From: Streptomyces odontomachi
Lineage (GTDB): Bacteria > Actinomycetota > Actinomycetes > Streptomycetales > Streptomycetaceae
Direction: 5' to 3'
Assembly: GCF_024435355.1 (NCBI RefSeq)
Contig: NZ_JAMJWG010000004.1
Location: 124,001-188,000 of the forward strand
DNA length: 64,000 nt
Position numbers and translations under genes: made by a program. Below the pieces are notes generated by a model. The model worked only from the letters and a program-made list of their open reading frames with translations. It was not told the DNA's origin and did no database searches. How positions within the stretch are numbered: position 1 is the first letter of the stretch; each line of letters begins with the position of its first letter. Positions 23,808 to 32,215 of this stretch are shown in pieces.

Positions 23808-25469
23808 ATGGCGCTGATCGACGATCTGGCGCGGCTCGAGGCCGTGCAGAGTGGGCGGGCGCAGCCGTTGACCACCGTGCGGCACCGGCACCTCTCGGCA
23901 CGGCCGCTGGTGTTCGTGCCGCTCACCACAGCGGGCGAGACGGGCGCGCCGCTCGGGGCGCTGATCGGTACGGAGCGGACCACGCCGCGGCTGCTGATCG
24001 TGCCGCAGCCGCGCGACCGTGACCTGCGCTTCGCGTTCCTCGCCGAGCTGGCCGGGATCCTCCTGCCGTACGTCGACTCCTTCGCGGACGACGTGGAGAC
24101 CGCCGAGCGCACCGAGGTCGATCCGGAGACCGGCAAGCGCGTCAAGGTGGAGACGGAGCTGTGCGCGGACGCACCGCAGCTGATCGTGCCGAGCCGTGCG
24201 GGCCTCGCCTTCGTACGGCTGCTCGGCCGCTCCATGCGGTTCCGCCGCACCGCCCAGGCGGACCCGGAGAATCCGTATCCGGCGCCGCCCGCCGTGCCGA
24301 TGCTCGGCCGCTGGCTCACGCACTTCGGCGAGCGGGCCCGGGTGCCGGGCTCCTGCCTGCTGCTGGCGATGACCGACCTGTTGACGCGGCACTGGGCGAC
24401 GGGCCAGTCCAGCCTGGAGGACCAGCACCTGGGCGCGCTGCTGGCCTGGCTGGACGCGCCGCCGGGCGGCTCGGGTGCCGAGGCGGCGTGCCGTGCCGAG
24501 CTGGGGCGCGACGACGACGGGCAGTTGCTCTGCCCGCCCGCCGGGCCCGCCACCGATCCGGCCTTCGACAACCACCTGCTCGCCCCCGCCATCGAGCGCT
24601 ACGACCGCGCCCGCGGCACGCTCGCCACGGCCGAGGACGGCATGCAGGCCGATGACCGGCTGGGCGCCGTCACCGCCGCCGAGTACGAGATCCGCGCCCT
24701 GGTCGAGAGCCGTACCCGTCCCACCTGGGATGCCGTCTGGCGCGGCCTCGACCTGCTGTGCCGGTTGCCGGAGGGTGCGCACGTGGCGGAGCGCTGGACG
24801 CGTGACCGCTGGTCCTTCACCGGCCACCGGGACCGCGTGCTGGCCGGCGAGCCGCCGCAGCCGCGGCATGACGACGCGGTCACCGCGGCGGCCAAGCTGG
24901 CCGCACGCGAGCGCGACCTGGCCCGCCTGGACGCCCAGGAAGCCCTGGACGATCCGTTGGTCATGGCCGGGCGCCGGCTGACCGGTGAGGCCTTCGTGGG
25001 CGAGGTGACGGATGTCGTCATGGCCCTCAGCGAGGGCAGGCGCCCCAGTCCACGCCCGCTCGTCACGCTCCGCACGGACGACCGCCCGCGCGTGGGCCCG
25101 GGCACCAAGGTCTACCGGTCCCTGGCCGGCCGCCCGCAGGCGGCGGAGGTGGTGTCCGTGCTGGCGGACACGGACGCCGGGAGCGTGACCGCCTCGGACG
25201 AGGACACCGGCGCCGAGCCCGGCACCGTCCCCGAATCCGGCCCCGTCGCCGTGACCGTCCGCATCCTCGACAAGATGGGCCGCGGCAGGGAACCCGAGCG
25301 CGGTTCCGTGCCGGAGAAGGGCGATCGGATCTGCTTCACCCTCTTCGAGCACGACCAGCGCGGCGGCCCCAAGCTGCCGGAGCCGGAGGAGACCCCGTGG
25401 ACGCACGGCGGCCCGCCGGCCGAAGTCGCGGAAGACCCGGACCCGGTCACCCCTGAGGACATCCTGTGA
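23808..25469 (+). CDS. Unknown 553-residue protein of the nuclease-helicase cassette
   Basis: No known domain is recognised. The start at 23808 has GGGGAG five bases upstream and 115 bases of spacer after the nuclease. The sequence is a soluble mixed alpha/beta protein opening MALIDDLARLEAVQSGRAQP. It has a charged helical region around 300-400 (EYEIRALVESRTRPTWDAVW, then ARERDLARLDAQEALDD), a possible small beta domain near 425-455 (VGPGTKVYRSLAGRPQAAEV), an acidic linker and an acidic tail. The last codons overlap the helicase start (GTGA), tying it to the helicase. It may be a scaffold, a DNA-binding subunit or an inhibitor; this is speculative. Confidence 0.7.
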   Translation: MALIDDLARLEAVQSGRAQPLTTVRHRHLSARPLVFVPLTTAGETGAPLGALIGTERTTPRLLIVPQPRDRDLRFAFLAELAGILLPYVDSFADDVETAERTEVDPETGKRVKVETELCADAPQLIVPSRAGLAFVRLLGRSMRFRRTAQADPENPYPAPPAVPMLGRWLTHFGERARVPGSCLLLAMTDLLTRHWATGQSSLEDQHLGALLAWLDAPPGGSGAEAACRAELGRDDDGQLLCPPAGPATDPAFDNHLLAPAIERYDRARGTLATAEDGMQADDRLGAVTAAEYEIRALVESRTRPTWDAVWRGLDLLCRLPEGAHVAERWTRDRWSFTGHRDRVLAGEPPQPRHDDAVTAAAKLAARERDLARLDAQEALDDPLVMAGRRLTGEAFVGEVTDVVMALSEGRRPSPRPLVTLRTDDRPRVGPGTKVYRSLAGRPQAAEVVSVLADTDAGSVTASDEDTGAEPGTVPESGPVAVTVRILDKMGRGREPERGSVPEKGDRICFTLFEHDQRGGPKLPEPEETPWTHGGPPAEVAEDPDPVTPEDIL

Positions 25470-26878
25470 CGCTCCCCGACCACTCCCCCGCCCTGCTCGA
25501 CGCGGCATCGGGCACCGCCCCGGCCGGGATCGCGGACCCGGCGGACCCGGCCGGCATCGACCCCGGCACCGCCGCCGCCCGGGCCACCGAGGCGATCCTG
25601 CACGACACGCTGTACGCCGCCGAGCGTGGCGTGGTGGTCGACTCGCCGCCCGGCGCCGGCAAGTCCACCCTGGTCGTCCGGGCCGCGCTGGAGCTGGCCG
25701 GCGCCGGCCACCCGCTGATGGTGGTGGCGCAGACGAACGCGCAGGTCGACGATCTGGTGTTGCGCCTCGCCGAGAAGGCCCCCGACCTGCCGGTGGGCCG
25801 GCTGCACAGCAGCGACACCGACGCCTACGACAAGGCGCTCGACGCCCTCCCCCAGGTCCGTACCTCCGCCAAGGTCGCCGACCTGGCGGGCCTCGACATC
25901 GTCGTCTCGACGGCCGCGAAGTGGGCCCACGTCAAGGGTGTGGAGCCATGGGGTCACGCGATCGTCGACGAGGCCTACCAGATGCGCTCGGACGGGCTGC
26001 TGGCAGTCGCCGGGCTCTTCGAGCGTGCGCTGTTCGTGGGCGACCCGGGGCAGCTCGATCCGTTTGCGCTGGTCGGCTCCGAGCAGTGGGCGGGCCTGTC
26101 CTACGATCCCTCGGCGAGCGCGGTGACCACGCTGCTCGCGCACAATCCGGGGCTGCCGCAGCACCGGCTGCCGGTGTCCTGGCGGCTGCCCGCTTCGGCG
26201 GCGCCGCTGGTGTCCTCGGCGTTCTACCCGTACACGCCGTTCCGTAGCGGCACCGGACACGGCGAGCGGACGCTGCGCTTCGCGGTCCCGTCGGACGGTT
26301 CGGGCCCGGACCGGGTGATCGACGAGGCGGGCGCGTCCGGTTGGGGCCTGCTGGAGCTGCCGGCGCGGCGCACTCCGCGTACCGATCCGGAGGCGGTACG
26401 GGCGGTGGCGCAGATCGTGCGCCGGCTGCTGGAGCGCGGCGGCTCGACCGTCTCGGAGCGCACCCCGGATCCGGTACCGCTCACCGCCGACCGGATCGCG
26501 GTCGGTACCGCGCATCGCGACCAGGCGGCGGCGGTGCGGTCGGCGCTGGCGGCGCTCGGGGTCACCGACGTCACCGTGGACACCGCCAACCGCCTCCAGG
26601 GCCGCGAGTACGACGTGACGATCGTGCTGCACCCGCTCTCCGGCCGCCCGGACGCCACCGCGTTCCACCTGGAGACGGGCCGCCTGTGCGTCCTGGCCTC
26701 CCGCCACCGGCACGCCTGCATCGTGGTCTGCCGCGCGGGGGTCACCGAACTCCTCGACGACCACCCGTCCATGGAACCGGTCCGCCTCGGCGTCACCCTC
26801 AAGTTCCCGGACGGTTGGGAGGCGATGATGTCCACATGGGATCACTGGTCCGAACACCGAGTGCCCTGGCACCCCTGA
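25466..26878 (+). CDS. SF1 (Upf1/Dna2-like) DNA/RNA helicase
   Basis: The protein has 470 residues and all main SF1 motifs: I GAGKST (K66), Ia VVAQTNAQVDDL, II IVDEAYQM (DEAY rather than DEAA/DEAH), III FVGDPGQLDPF, IV SWRLP, V VDTANRLQGREYD and VI ASRHRHACIVV. It is compact, lacking large inserted domains. Dna2/Upf1-type helicases often work with, or are fused to, RecB/Cas4-like nucleases to process DNA ends or forks; here the nuclease is a separate gene two positions upstream. The GTG start overlaps the preceding stop by four bases. A second copy of its C-terminal coding tail lies about 90 bases downstream. Confidence 0.82.
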   Translation: MTLPDHSPALLDAASGTAPAGIADPADPAGIDPGTAAARATEAILHDTLYAAERGVVVDSPPGAGKSTLVVRAALELAGAGHPLMVVAQTNAQVDDLVLRLAEKAPDLPVGRLHSSDTDAYDKALDALPQVRTSAKVADLAGLDIVVSTAAKWAHVKGVEPWGHAIVDEAYQMRSDGLLAVAGLFERALFVGDPGQLDPFALVGSEQWAGLSYDPSASAVTTLLAHNPGLPQHRLPVSWRLPASAAPLVSSAFYPYTPFRSGTGHGERTLRFAVPSDGSGPDRVIDEAGASGWGLLELPARRTPRTDPEAVRAVAQIVRRLLERGGSTVSERTPDPVPLTADRIAVGTAHRDQAAAVRSALAALGVTDVTVDTANRLQGREYDVTIVLHPLSGRPDATAFHLETGRLCVLASRHRHACIVVCRAGVTELLDDHPSMEPVRLGVTLKFPDGWEAMMSTWDHWSEHRVPWHP

Positions 26879-26966
26879 CCACCGCCCCGCCACCCACCCG
26901 GCAGGCCATCGGCACAACTCCACCCAACCCGCCGGACGCAGTCCGGCCCGCCGCCGGAGGCGGCCG

Positions 26967-27050
26967 ATGGCTACAGCCCCGGACGGTTGGGAGGCGAACC
27001 ACGCGGTGCTGGCGCTCCTTTCGGAGCACCGGGTGGGGTGGGGGGAGTAG
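26967..27050 (+). pseudogene. Duplicated helicase C-terminal fragment (27 codons)
   Basis: The frame from ATG 26967 encodes ...APDGWEANHAVLALLSEHRVGW.. (cited in pieces: PDGWEA, SEHRV-W) and stops at 27048-27050. The helicase itself ends PDGWEAMMSTWDHWSEHRVPWHP. The DNA CCCGGACGGTTGGGAGGCGA is identical at 26806-26825 and 26978-26997. So a second, diverged copy of the gene end stands downstream, the expected scar of an allele exchange or a deleted paralogue. GGAGG six bases before the ATG means translation is possible but not demonstrated. Confidence 0.6.
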
Positions 27051-27070
27051 GGCAGTGGGGAGCCTGCGGT

Positions 27071-27523
27071 TTACAGGTCGTCAGGCAGCAGTCGGAATGC
27101 CGGGTGAGCCGTCAGGGGGCGCATCATGCGGAAATGGCCATCCGATGTGAAGATGTCCGCCGTCTGATAGGCGGCCGCAAGCACCACGTTCATCGCATCC
27201 GCCAGCCCCACCCCTTTGCCTCCGTCCACGTCGCCGTACCCCTGCATGACGGCCATGGCTGCACGTAGATGCGGCTGGGTTTCGGGCATCTCGAACCTGC
27301 GTGCCTCGGCCTGGCGCGCGAGGAAGTCCAGAGCGGTCATGGCTGCCTGAGCTCCGACCCGCTCAGTCAGCAGGTAGTCCAGTTCAGTGAGGACCATGGG
27401 CGAAATGACTAGGTGACCGATGCGCGCCAAGGCTTCAGCGTGTGCCCGGTGCTGCTTGTCCTTGGGGGTGAAGAGGCGATACAGCGCGTTCGTGTCGGCG
27501 ATCGCCACGGGGACGTCAGTCAT
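27071..27523 (-). CDS. vapC: PIN-domain toxin (VapC type)
   Basis: The protein has 150 residues, the usual VapC length. PIN acidic residues: D10 (IADTNALYRLF), E47 (LTELDYLL), D109 (GLADAMNV) and D128 (FTSDGHF), all present, so an active Mg-dependent ribonuclease is expected, typically cutting tRNA or rRNA. ATG 27523 overlaps the antitoxin stop (ATGACTGA, 8 bases), the classic toxin-antitoxin coupling. It lies just downstream of the nuclease-helicase cassette on the opposite strand. Confidence 0.82.
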   Translation of the reverse strand: MTDVPVAIADTNALYRLFTPKDKQHRAHAEALARIGHLVISPMVLTELDYLLTERVGAQAAMTALDFLARQAEARRFEMPETQPHLRAAMAVMQGYGDVDGGKGVGLADAMNVVLAAAYQTADIFTSDGHFRMMRPLTAHPAFRLLPDDL

Positions 27524-27782
27524 CCACCGAGCCCATGCCTCGGAGTGTCTCGTCGATCTCGTCGCTCGTGAGGCTCGGCCCGCCGAGGTCCGGAAGGTCA
27601 AGCGGTCCCATCGGGTCCGTCCGGAAGGGGTAGGACGGTTCCCCCAGACGACCCCGGGGGACGATGTCCCCTATCGGAACCCCGTCCTTGGTGATGGTGA
27701 TGATCTCACCAGCGGCCACGCGGGCCATGACACGACTCGTCTGCTGATTGAGTTCCCGCAGCGGCACCTCACTCGTACGCAT
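27516..27782 (-). CDS. vapB: Phd/YefM-type antitoxin partner
   Basis: The protein has 88 residues. The N-terminal half is a Phd/YefM DNA-binding fold: VPLRELNQQTSRVMARV, then GEIITITKDGVPIGDIVP. The C-terminal half (LDLPDLGGPSLTSDEIDETL) is the likely toxin-wrapping segment. It is the first gene of the pair. A GTACGC-N10-GCGTAC palindrome overlaps its start and should serve autoregulation. Confidence 0.8.
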   Translation of the reverse strand: MRTSEVPLRELNQQTSRVMARVAAGEIITITKDGVPIGDIVPRGRLGEPSYPFRTDPMGPLDLPDLGGPSLTSDEIDETLRGMGSVDD

Positions 27783-27796
27783 ACAGCTGAGCGTAC
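27775..27796. promoter_or_regulatory. Palindrome over the antitoxin start
   Basis: GTACGC (27775-27780) and GCGTAC (27791-27796) form a perfect inverted repeat with a ten-base spacer across the start codon at 27782. It is the likely operator of the toxin-antitoxin pair. Confidence 0.55.
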
Positions 27797-27872
27797 TACG
27801 CGTTCTACATGTCGGCCAACGCTCTCCCCCTCGCTGCCCGTAGGCACGACGGCATCGACTACCCCCGCCCCG

Positions 27873-28904
27873 TCACTCCTCCCCCACCCGCCCCGTGCTC
27901 CCCCGCGGCACCAGCCGCCCGGCCGGGTGCTCGGACGCCTCGGGTGCCTCGCCGCTGGCGATCAGGGCGAGCAGGGTGCGGGCGGCCTGCACCCCGTACG
28001 CGGGGATGTCGCGGCTCAGCGCGGTCAGCGGTGGGCGGACCACCCGGGCGAGCTGGGAGTCGTCCCAGGCCACCAGCGACAGGTCACCCGGCACGTCGAG
28101 GCCCATCTCCTGGGCGACCGAGAGGCCGGCCACGGCCATGATGTCGTTGTCGTAGATGACGGCGGTGGGGCGCCGCGGGCCGCTGACCAGCCGGCGGGTG
28201 GCGTGCGCGCCCTCCTCGCCGGTGTAGTCGGTGTGGATCACCAGCGGTGCGTCGAGGTCCAGTTCGGCGCACAGGTCGCGGTAGGCGGCGTCGCGCAGCC
28301 GGGTGTGGACCAGGTCGGGCAGCCCGGCCACCCGCGCGATGGAGCGGTGGCCGAGCGCGGTCAGGTACGACACGGTCTCGCGCAGGGCCGCCGCCTCGTT
28401 GGACCACACCGCGGGCAGCGGACCGGACTCGCCGGGGTCGCCGATCACCACCGCCGGCATGCCCAGTTCGGCGACGCCCGCGATGCGCGGGTCGGCGTGC
28501 CGCAGATCGGCGAGGAAGGCACCGTCCACCCGGCGCTCGCCCCACCAGCGGCGGTACACCTCCAGCTCCTGGGCGGGGTCGGGGACGACCTGGAGCAGCA
28601 GGGCGCAGCCGTGCGCGGCCAGCTCGCTCTCGATGCCGCTGATCAGCTCCATGAAGAACGGCTCGACGCCGAGGGTGTGCGCCGACCGGCTCAGGGCGAG
28701 GCCGACGGTGTCGACGTGCGCGTGGGTGAGGGCGCGTGCGGCGCTGTTGGGGCGCCAGCCGATCTCCTCGGCGATGGCCTTGATGGCGGCGCGGGTCGCG
28801 GGCGAGACTCCGGGCCGGTCGTTCAGCGCATACGACACCGCCCCCTTGGAGACGCCCGCGCGGCGTGCGATGTCGGCGATCGTGGGGCGCCGCTGCGTGG
28901 CCAT
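27873..28904 (-). CDS. LacI-family regulator of the oligosaccharide/beta-mannoside operon
   Basis: The protein has 343 residues. The LacI helix-turn-helix is IADIARRAGVSKGAVSYALN at 9-28 with the hinge GWRPNSAARAL. The sugar-binding domain ends with PPLTALSRDIPAYGVQAARTL. ATG 28904 has GGAGG upstream; the longer frame to 29072 crosses the divergent promoter. It is transcribed divergently from the SBP-permease-ATPase-mannosidase operon. Two CTTAxCCGGTTC motifs in the shared region are its probable operators. The ligand is probably a manno- or gluco-oligosaccharide. Confidence 0.85.
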   Translation of the reverse strand: MATQRRPTIADIARRAGVSKGAVSYALNDRPGVSPATRAAIKAIAEEIGWRPNSAARALTHAHVDTVGLALSRSAHTLGVEPFFMELISGIESELAAHGCALLLQVVPDPAQELEVYRRWWGERRVDGAFLADLRHADPRIAGVAELGMPAVVIGDPGESGPLPAVWSNEAAALRETVSYLTALGHRSIARVAGLPDLVHTRLRDAAYRDLCAELDLDAPLVIHTDYTGEEGAHATRRLVSGPRRPTAVIYDNDIMAVAGLSVAQEMGLDVPGDLSLVAWDDSQLARVVRPPLTALSRDIPAYGVQAARTLLALIASGEAPEASEHPAGRLVPRGSTGRVGEE

Positions 28905-28914
28905 ACCACCTCCG

Positions 28915-28927
28915 CTTAACCGGTTCG
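28915..28927. promoter_or_regulatory. Candidate local LacI operator 1
   Basis: CTTAACCGGTTCG contains the palindrome AACCGGTT, ten bases upstream of the regulator start. It matches operator 2 (29077) at 11 of 13 bases, which suggests autoregulation. Confidence 0.5.
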
Positions 28928-29019
28928 TTATGCCGGCGGCCATCTTAGCCATGACGCAAAACGGCCAGTTGCACGCCGCAAAGCGGACGTACTGCTCAAG
29001 ATCGTTGAAGACACGACCA

Positions 29020-29033
29020 TGGGAGCGCTCCCG
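29020..29033. promoter_or_regulatory. CebR box in the beta-mannoside operon promoter
   Basis: TGGGAGCGCTCCCG is one terminal mismatch from the CebR palindrome at 7604. It sits seven bases upstream of the -35 box of the operon, so cellobiose sensing by CebR may also control this operon. Confidence 0.7.
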
Positions 29034-29040
29034 CAAAGCC

Positions 29041-29069
29041 TTGACACAGCTCGTGCCCGCACATAGCTT
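29041..29069 (+). promoter_or_regulatory. Vegetative promoter of the beta-mannoside operon
   Basis: TTGACA at 29041-29046, 17-base spacer, TAGCTT at 29064-29069. This is a near-consensus HrdB-type promoter with expected start near 29076 and a 55-base leader before the binding-protein gene. Confidence 0.7.
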
Positions 29070-29076
29070 CACGGCA

Positions 29077-29090
29077 CTTACCCGGTTCAG
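29077..29090. promoter_or_regulatory. Candidate local LacI operator 2
   Basis: CTTACCCGGTTCAG lies over the expected transcription start and resembles operator 1. Occupation here would block initiation. Confidence 0.5.
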
Positions 29091-29130
29091 TGGCTCCGCT
29101 CAGGGACGTGCGGGGAAAGGGAGGGACGAG

Positions 29131-30852
29131 ATGGGTATCCGGGTGCGGATGATCACCGCGCTTGCCGTGATCGGGCTCGCCGCCACCGCGTGTACCGGCG
29201 GCGGTGCCGCCGGGGGTGGCGGCGCCGGCGGCAAGGGCGGCTCGCTGCCGCGCAACGAGACGCTCTACACCAGCGGCACCCAGTGGGGCCCGCCGGCCAA
29301 CTACAACCCCATCCGTGACTGGGACTCCGCGACCGGCACCAAGGGGCTCGCCTACGAGACGCTCTTCCACTTCGACCCCAACCAGGGCAAGATCACGCCC
29401 TGGCTCGCCCAGTCCGGCACCTGGACCGACGGCAAGACCTACGAGCTGAAGCTGCGCTCCGGCATCAAGTGGTCCGACGGCAAGCCGCTGACCGCCGACG
29501 ACGTCGTCTACTCGTACGGCATCGGCAAGTACGAGGCGGCCGCGACGCACACCATGTGGAGCTGGCTGTCGGACGCGAAGGCGGTGGACGCCACCACCGT
29601 CCGCTTCACCTTCAAGGAAGCGCACTACCAGGAGTGGGACTTCAACCTCTACGGCATCCCGATCGTGCCCAAGCACATCTGGGCGAGCCGTTCCGAGAAG
29701 GACGTCCTCAACGGCGTCAACGAGCACCCGGTCGCCACCGGCGCGTACACGCTCAAGAGCCACAGCCAGGACCGTGTGGTGTGGGAGCGCCGGGACGACT
29801 GGTGGGGCGTGAAGATCCTCGGCAAGAAGCCCGCGCCCAAGTACATCGTCGACGTCTCCAACCCGAGCAACGAAGTGGTCGTCGGCCAGCTGACCCAGGG
29901 CCAGCTCGACCTGAGCAACAACTTCCTGCCCGGCGCCTCGTCCATGATCAAGTCCGGCAAGGTCGCCTCGTACTACGACCAGCCGCCGTACATGCTGTCC
30001 GCGAACACCGCCTGGCTGGTGCCGAACACCACCAAGAAGCCGATGGACGACCCGGCCTTCCGCAAGGCGCTCGCCCAGTCCGTCGACGTCGGCAAGATCG
30101 TCAAGGGCGTGTACGGGCAGATCGTGAAGGCGGCCAACCCGACTGGGCTGCTGCCGCAGTGGGACAAGTTCATCGACAAGGGCCTGGTGTCCGAGGAGGG
30201 CTCCACCTTCGACACCGCCAAGGCCAAGCAGGCGCTCTCCGCTGCCGGGTACAAGGACGGCGACGGTGACGGGTTCGTCGAGAACAAGGACGGCTCGAAG
30301 ATCAGCCTGAAGCTGGAGGTGCCGAGCGGCTGGACCGACTGGATGGAGGCCTCCAAGGTCATCGCCAGCAGCGCCAAGGCCGCCGGCATCAAGATCACGG
30401 CGAGCTTCCCCGACCAGAACGCCCTCCAGCAGGAGCGCGGCAAGGGCAACTTCGACCTGATCCTGGACAACCAGCGCCAGCTGTCGAACACCCCGTGGAC
30501 CTACTACCAGTACATCTTCCAGCAGCCGATCCAGAAGACGCAGAACACCGTCAACTTCGGCCGCTACCAGAACGACAAGGCCTGGGACCTGGTCCAGCAG
30601 CTCGGCGGCATCAAGACCAGTGACACCGCGGCGATGCAGAAGGTGATCTCCAAGATCCAGGACATCCAGCTGAAGGAAGAGCCGATCATCCCGCTCTGGT
30701 ACAACGGCCTGTGGGCGCAGTCCTACACCGGTGCGTGGACGAACTGGCCGTCCGACAAGGCCGGCGCCCCGCACACCGCGCCCGCGATGTGGCGCAACTG
30801 GCTGGAGATGGGCGGCTTCGACACGCTCACCACGCTCAAGCCGGCGAAGTGA
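29131..30852 (+). CDS. Oligosaccharide-binding lipoprotein (SBP_bac_5 family)
   Basis: The protein has 573 residues. Lipoprotein signal with the lipobox LAATAC (Cys21). The family-5 solute-binding fold (opp/dpp type) is shown by LAYETLFHFDPNQGKITPWLA, cited as its core YETLFHFDPNQGKITPWLA, then LRSGIKWSDGKPLTADDVVYS shortened to SGIKWSDGKPLTADDVVYS. Although the family is named for peptides, members linked to glycosidases import cello- or manno-oligosaccharides. ATG 29131 has AAAGGGAGGGA upstream. The terminal beta-mannosidase of the operon and the CebR box support a sugar role. Confidence 0.85.
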   Translation: MGIRVRMITALAVIGLAATACTGGGAAGGGGAGGKGGSLPRNETLYTSGTQWGPPANYNPIRDWDSATGTKGLAYETLFHFDPNQGKITPWLAQSGTWTDGKTYELKLRSGIKWSDGKPLTADDVVYSYGIGKYEAAATHTMWSWLSDAKAVDATTVRFTFKEAHYQEWDFNLYGIPIVPKHIWASRSEKDVLNGVNEHPVATGAYTLKSHSQDRVVWERRDDWWGVKILGKKPAPKYIVDVSNPSNEVVVGQLTQGQLDLSNNFLPGASSMIKSGKVASYYDQPPYMLSANTAWLVPNTTKKPMDDPAFRKALAQSVDVGKIVKGVYGQIVKAANPTGLLPQWDKFIDKGLVSEEGSTFDTAKAKQALSAAGYKDGDGDGFVENKDGSKISLKLEVPSGWTDWMEASKVIASSAKAAGIKITASFPDQNALQQERGKGNFDLILDNQRQLSNTPWTYYQYIFQQPIQKTQNTVNFGRYQNDKAWDLVQQLGGIKTSDTAAMQKVISKIQDIQLKEEPIIPLWYNGLWAQSYTGAWTNWPSDKAGAPHTAPAMWRNWLEMGGFDTLTTLKPAK

Positions 30853-31219
30853 CCCCGGTGCCGGGCTCGCCGCCCACCCGCGGCCCCGCGCCCGGCACCA
30901 CCCCGGACGCCCCGCTGTACGGCTCGGCCTGACTCGAGCCGTGCACCGGGGCACCGGCCCGGCACCCCGCCGCCCGGCTTTCGGGCGTCCTCCTGAACCG
31001 GCGGAGCGGGTGCCGGGTCGGCCCCGGCCCCGTCCGGGCGCCAGCACGCCCGGAACCCGAAAGCCCTCGAACCCCCCAACCCCCTGAACGATCTGGCGGA
31101 ACCTTTCGGCAGGCCCCCGGCCGCCGCGGCAGGCTCCCCCGCGCCCACCGTGCGGCGCGGCACGCCCCCGCCCGCCATCGACCCCGTCCGTGCCCTTCCC
31201 CCGTCCCGGGAGAGCCACC
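30853..31219. other. Structured spacer after the binding-protein gene
   Basis: About 0.37 kb with no gene. Several G+C-rich hairpins can form. One is GGTGCCGGGC (30857-30866) against GCCCGGCACC (30890-30899). A second, larger one pairs GGCCCGGCACCCCGCC (from about 30957) with the GGCG..GCGGGTGCCGGGTC side near 31018. Such spacers commonly cause partial termination, so that the binding protein is made in excess over the membrane components. Confidence 0.55.
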
Positions 31220-32215
31220 TTGCGTCACTACTTCGCGCGTAAGCTGCTGGTCTACGGCCTGACCTTCGTGGTCGCCGTCACCGTCAACTGGATGATCCCG
31301 CGCTTCATGCCGGGCGACCCGGTCGCCGCCATGCTGGCCCGGGCCCGGGTCTCCCAGCCCGAGGCCGTGGAGGCGATGCGCACCTACTACACCAACCTCT
31401 TCGGCTTCGACCAGCCGGTCTGGCAGCAGTACCTGCACTTCTGGGGATCGCTGTTCCAGGGCGACTTCGGGCTCTCCATCTGGGTCTTCCCCAAGCCCGT
31501 CAGCGAGGTCATCCGGGGCGCCCTGCCGTACACGCTGGCCCTGATGATCCCCGCGATCCTGCTCAGCTGGATCGTCGGCAACTGGCTCGGTGCCCTCGCC
31601 GCCCGTCGCAAGGTGCTCGACAACACCGTGCTGCCCGTCAGCTACCTGCTCACCGCCATGCCCTACATGTGGATCTCCGTGATCCTCTCCTGGGCGCTGG
31701 GCTACCAGACCAAGCTGTTCCCGATCTCCGGCGGCTACAGCCTGTCGATCTCACCGAGCTGGAGCTTCGCCTTCCTCAGCGATCTGGTCTACCACTGGTT
31801 CCTGCCGTTCCTGTCGCTGTTCCTGGTGGCGCTCGGCGGCTGGGCCATCGGCATGCGCAACATGATCATCTACGAGCTGGAGTCGGACTACTCGTCCTAC
31901 CTCTCCGCGCTCGGCGCGCCGCAACGTCTGATCCGCCGCTACGCCTTTCGCAACGCGGTCCTGCCGCAGATCACCGGCCTCGCACTGCAACTGGGCGTGC
32001 TGGTGGCCGGAGCGCTGGTCACCGAGATCGTGTTCTCGTACCCCGGCCTCGGCAGCCTGATCCTGGCGGCCATCCAGAACCAGGACTTCTTCCTGCTCCA
32101 GGGCATCTTCCTGTTCATCGTGATCGGCGTGCTGATCGCCAACTTCATCATCGACCTCGTCTACGTCGTCGTCGATCCCCGTACCCGTACCGGCATGGCG
32201 GGAGGCAAGGCATGA
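31220..32215 (+). CDS. ABC transporter permease (DppB type)
   Basis: The protein has 331 residues and about six helices. The N-terminal helix LVYGLTFVVAVTVNWMIPRFMPGDP is typical of DppB/OppB, cited in part as NWMIPRFMPGDP. The permease loop LGAPQRLIRRYAFRNAVLPQ is clear. Start: TTG 31220 has GGGAGAG five bases upstream, whereas GTG 31190 lacks a site, so TTG is chosen. It overlaps the next permease by four bases (ATGA). Confidence 0.85.
   Translation: MRHYFARKLLVYGLTFVVAVTVNWMIPRFMPGDPVAAMLARARVSQPEAVEAMRTYYTNLFGFDQPVWQQYLHFWGSLFQGDFGLSIWVFPKPVSEVIRGALPYTLALMIPAILLSWIVGNWLGALAARRKVLDNTVLPVSYLLTAMPYMWISVILSWALGYQTKLFPISGGYSLSISPSWSFAFLSDLVYHWFLPFLSLFLVALGGWAIGMRNMIIYELESDYSSYLSALGAPQRLIRRYAFRNAVLPQITGLALQLGVLVAGALVTEIVFSYPGLGSLILAAIQNQDFFLLQGIFLFIVIGVLIANFIIDLVYVVVDPRTRTGMAGGKA

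Noticed and set aside
23610..25508. 632-codon minus-strand frame opposite the middle cassette gene
   Set aside because: It is rich in Arg, Gly and His, with no ribosome site, and is fully explained as an antisense shadow of the cassette.
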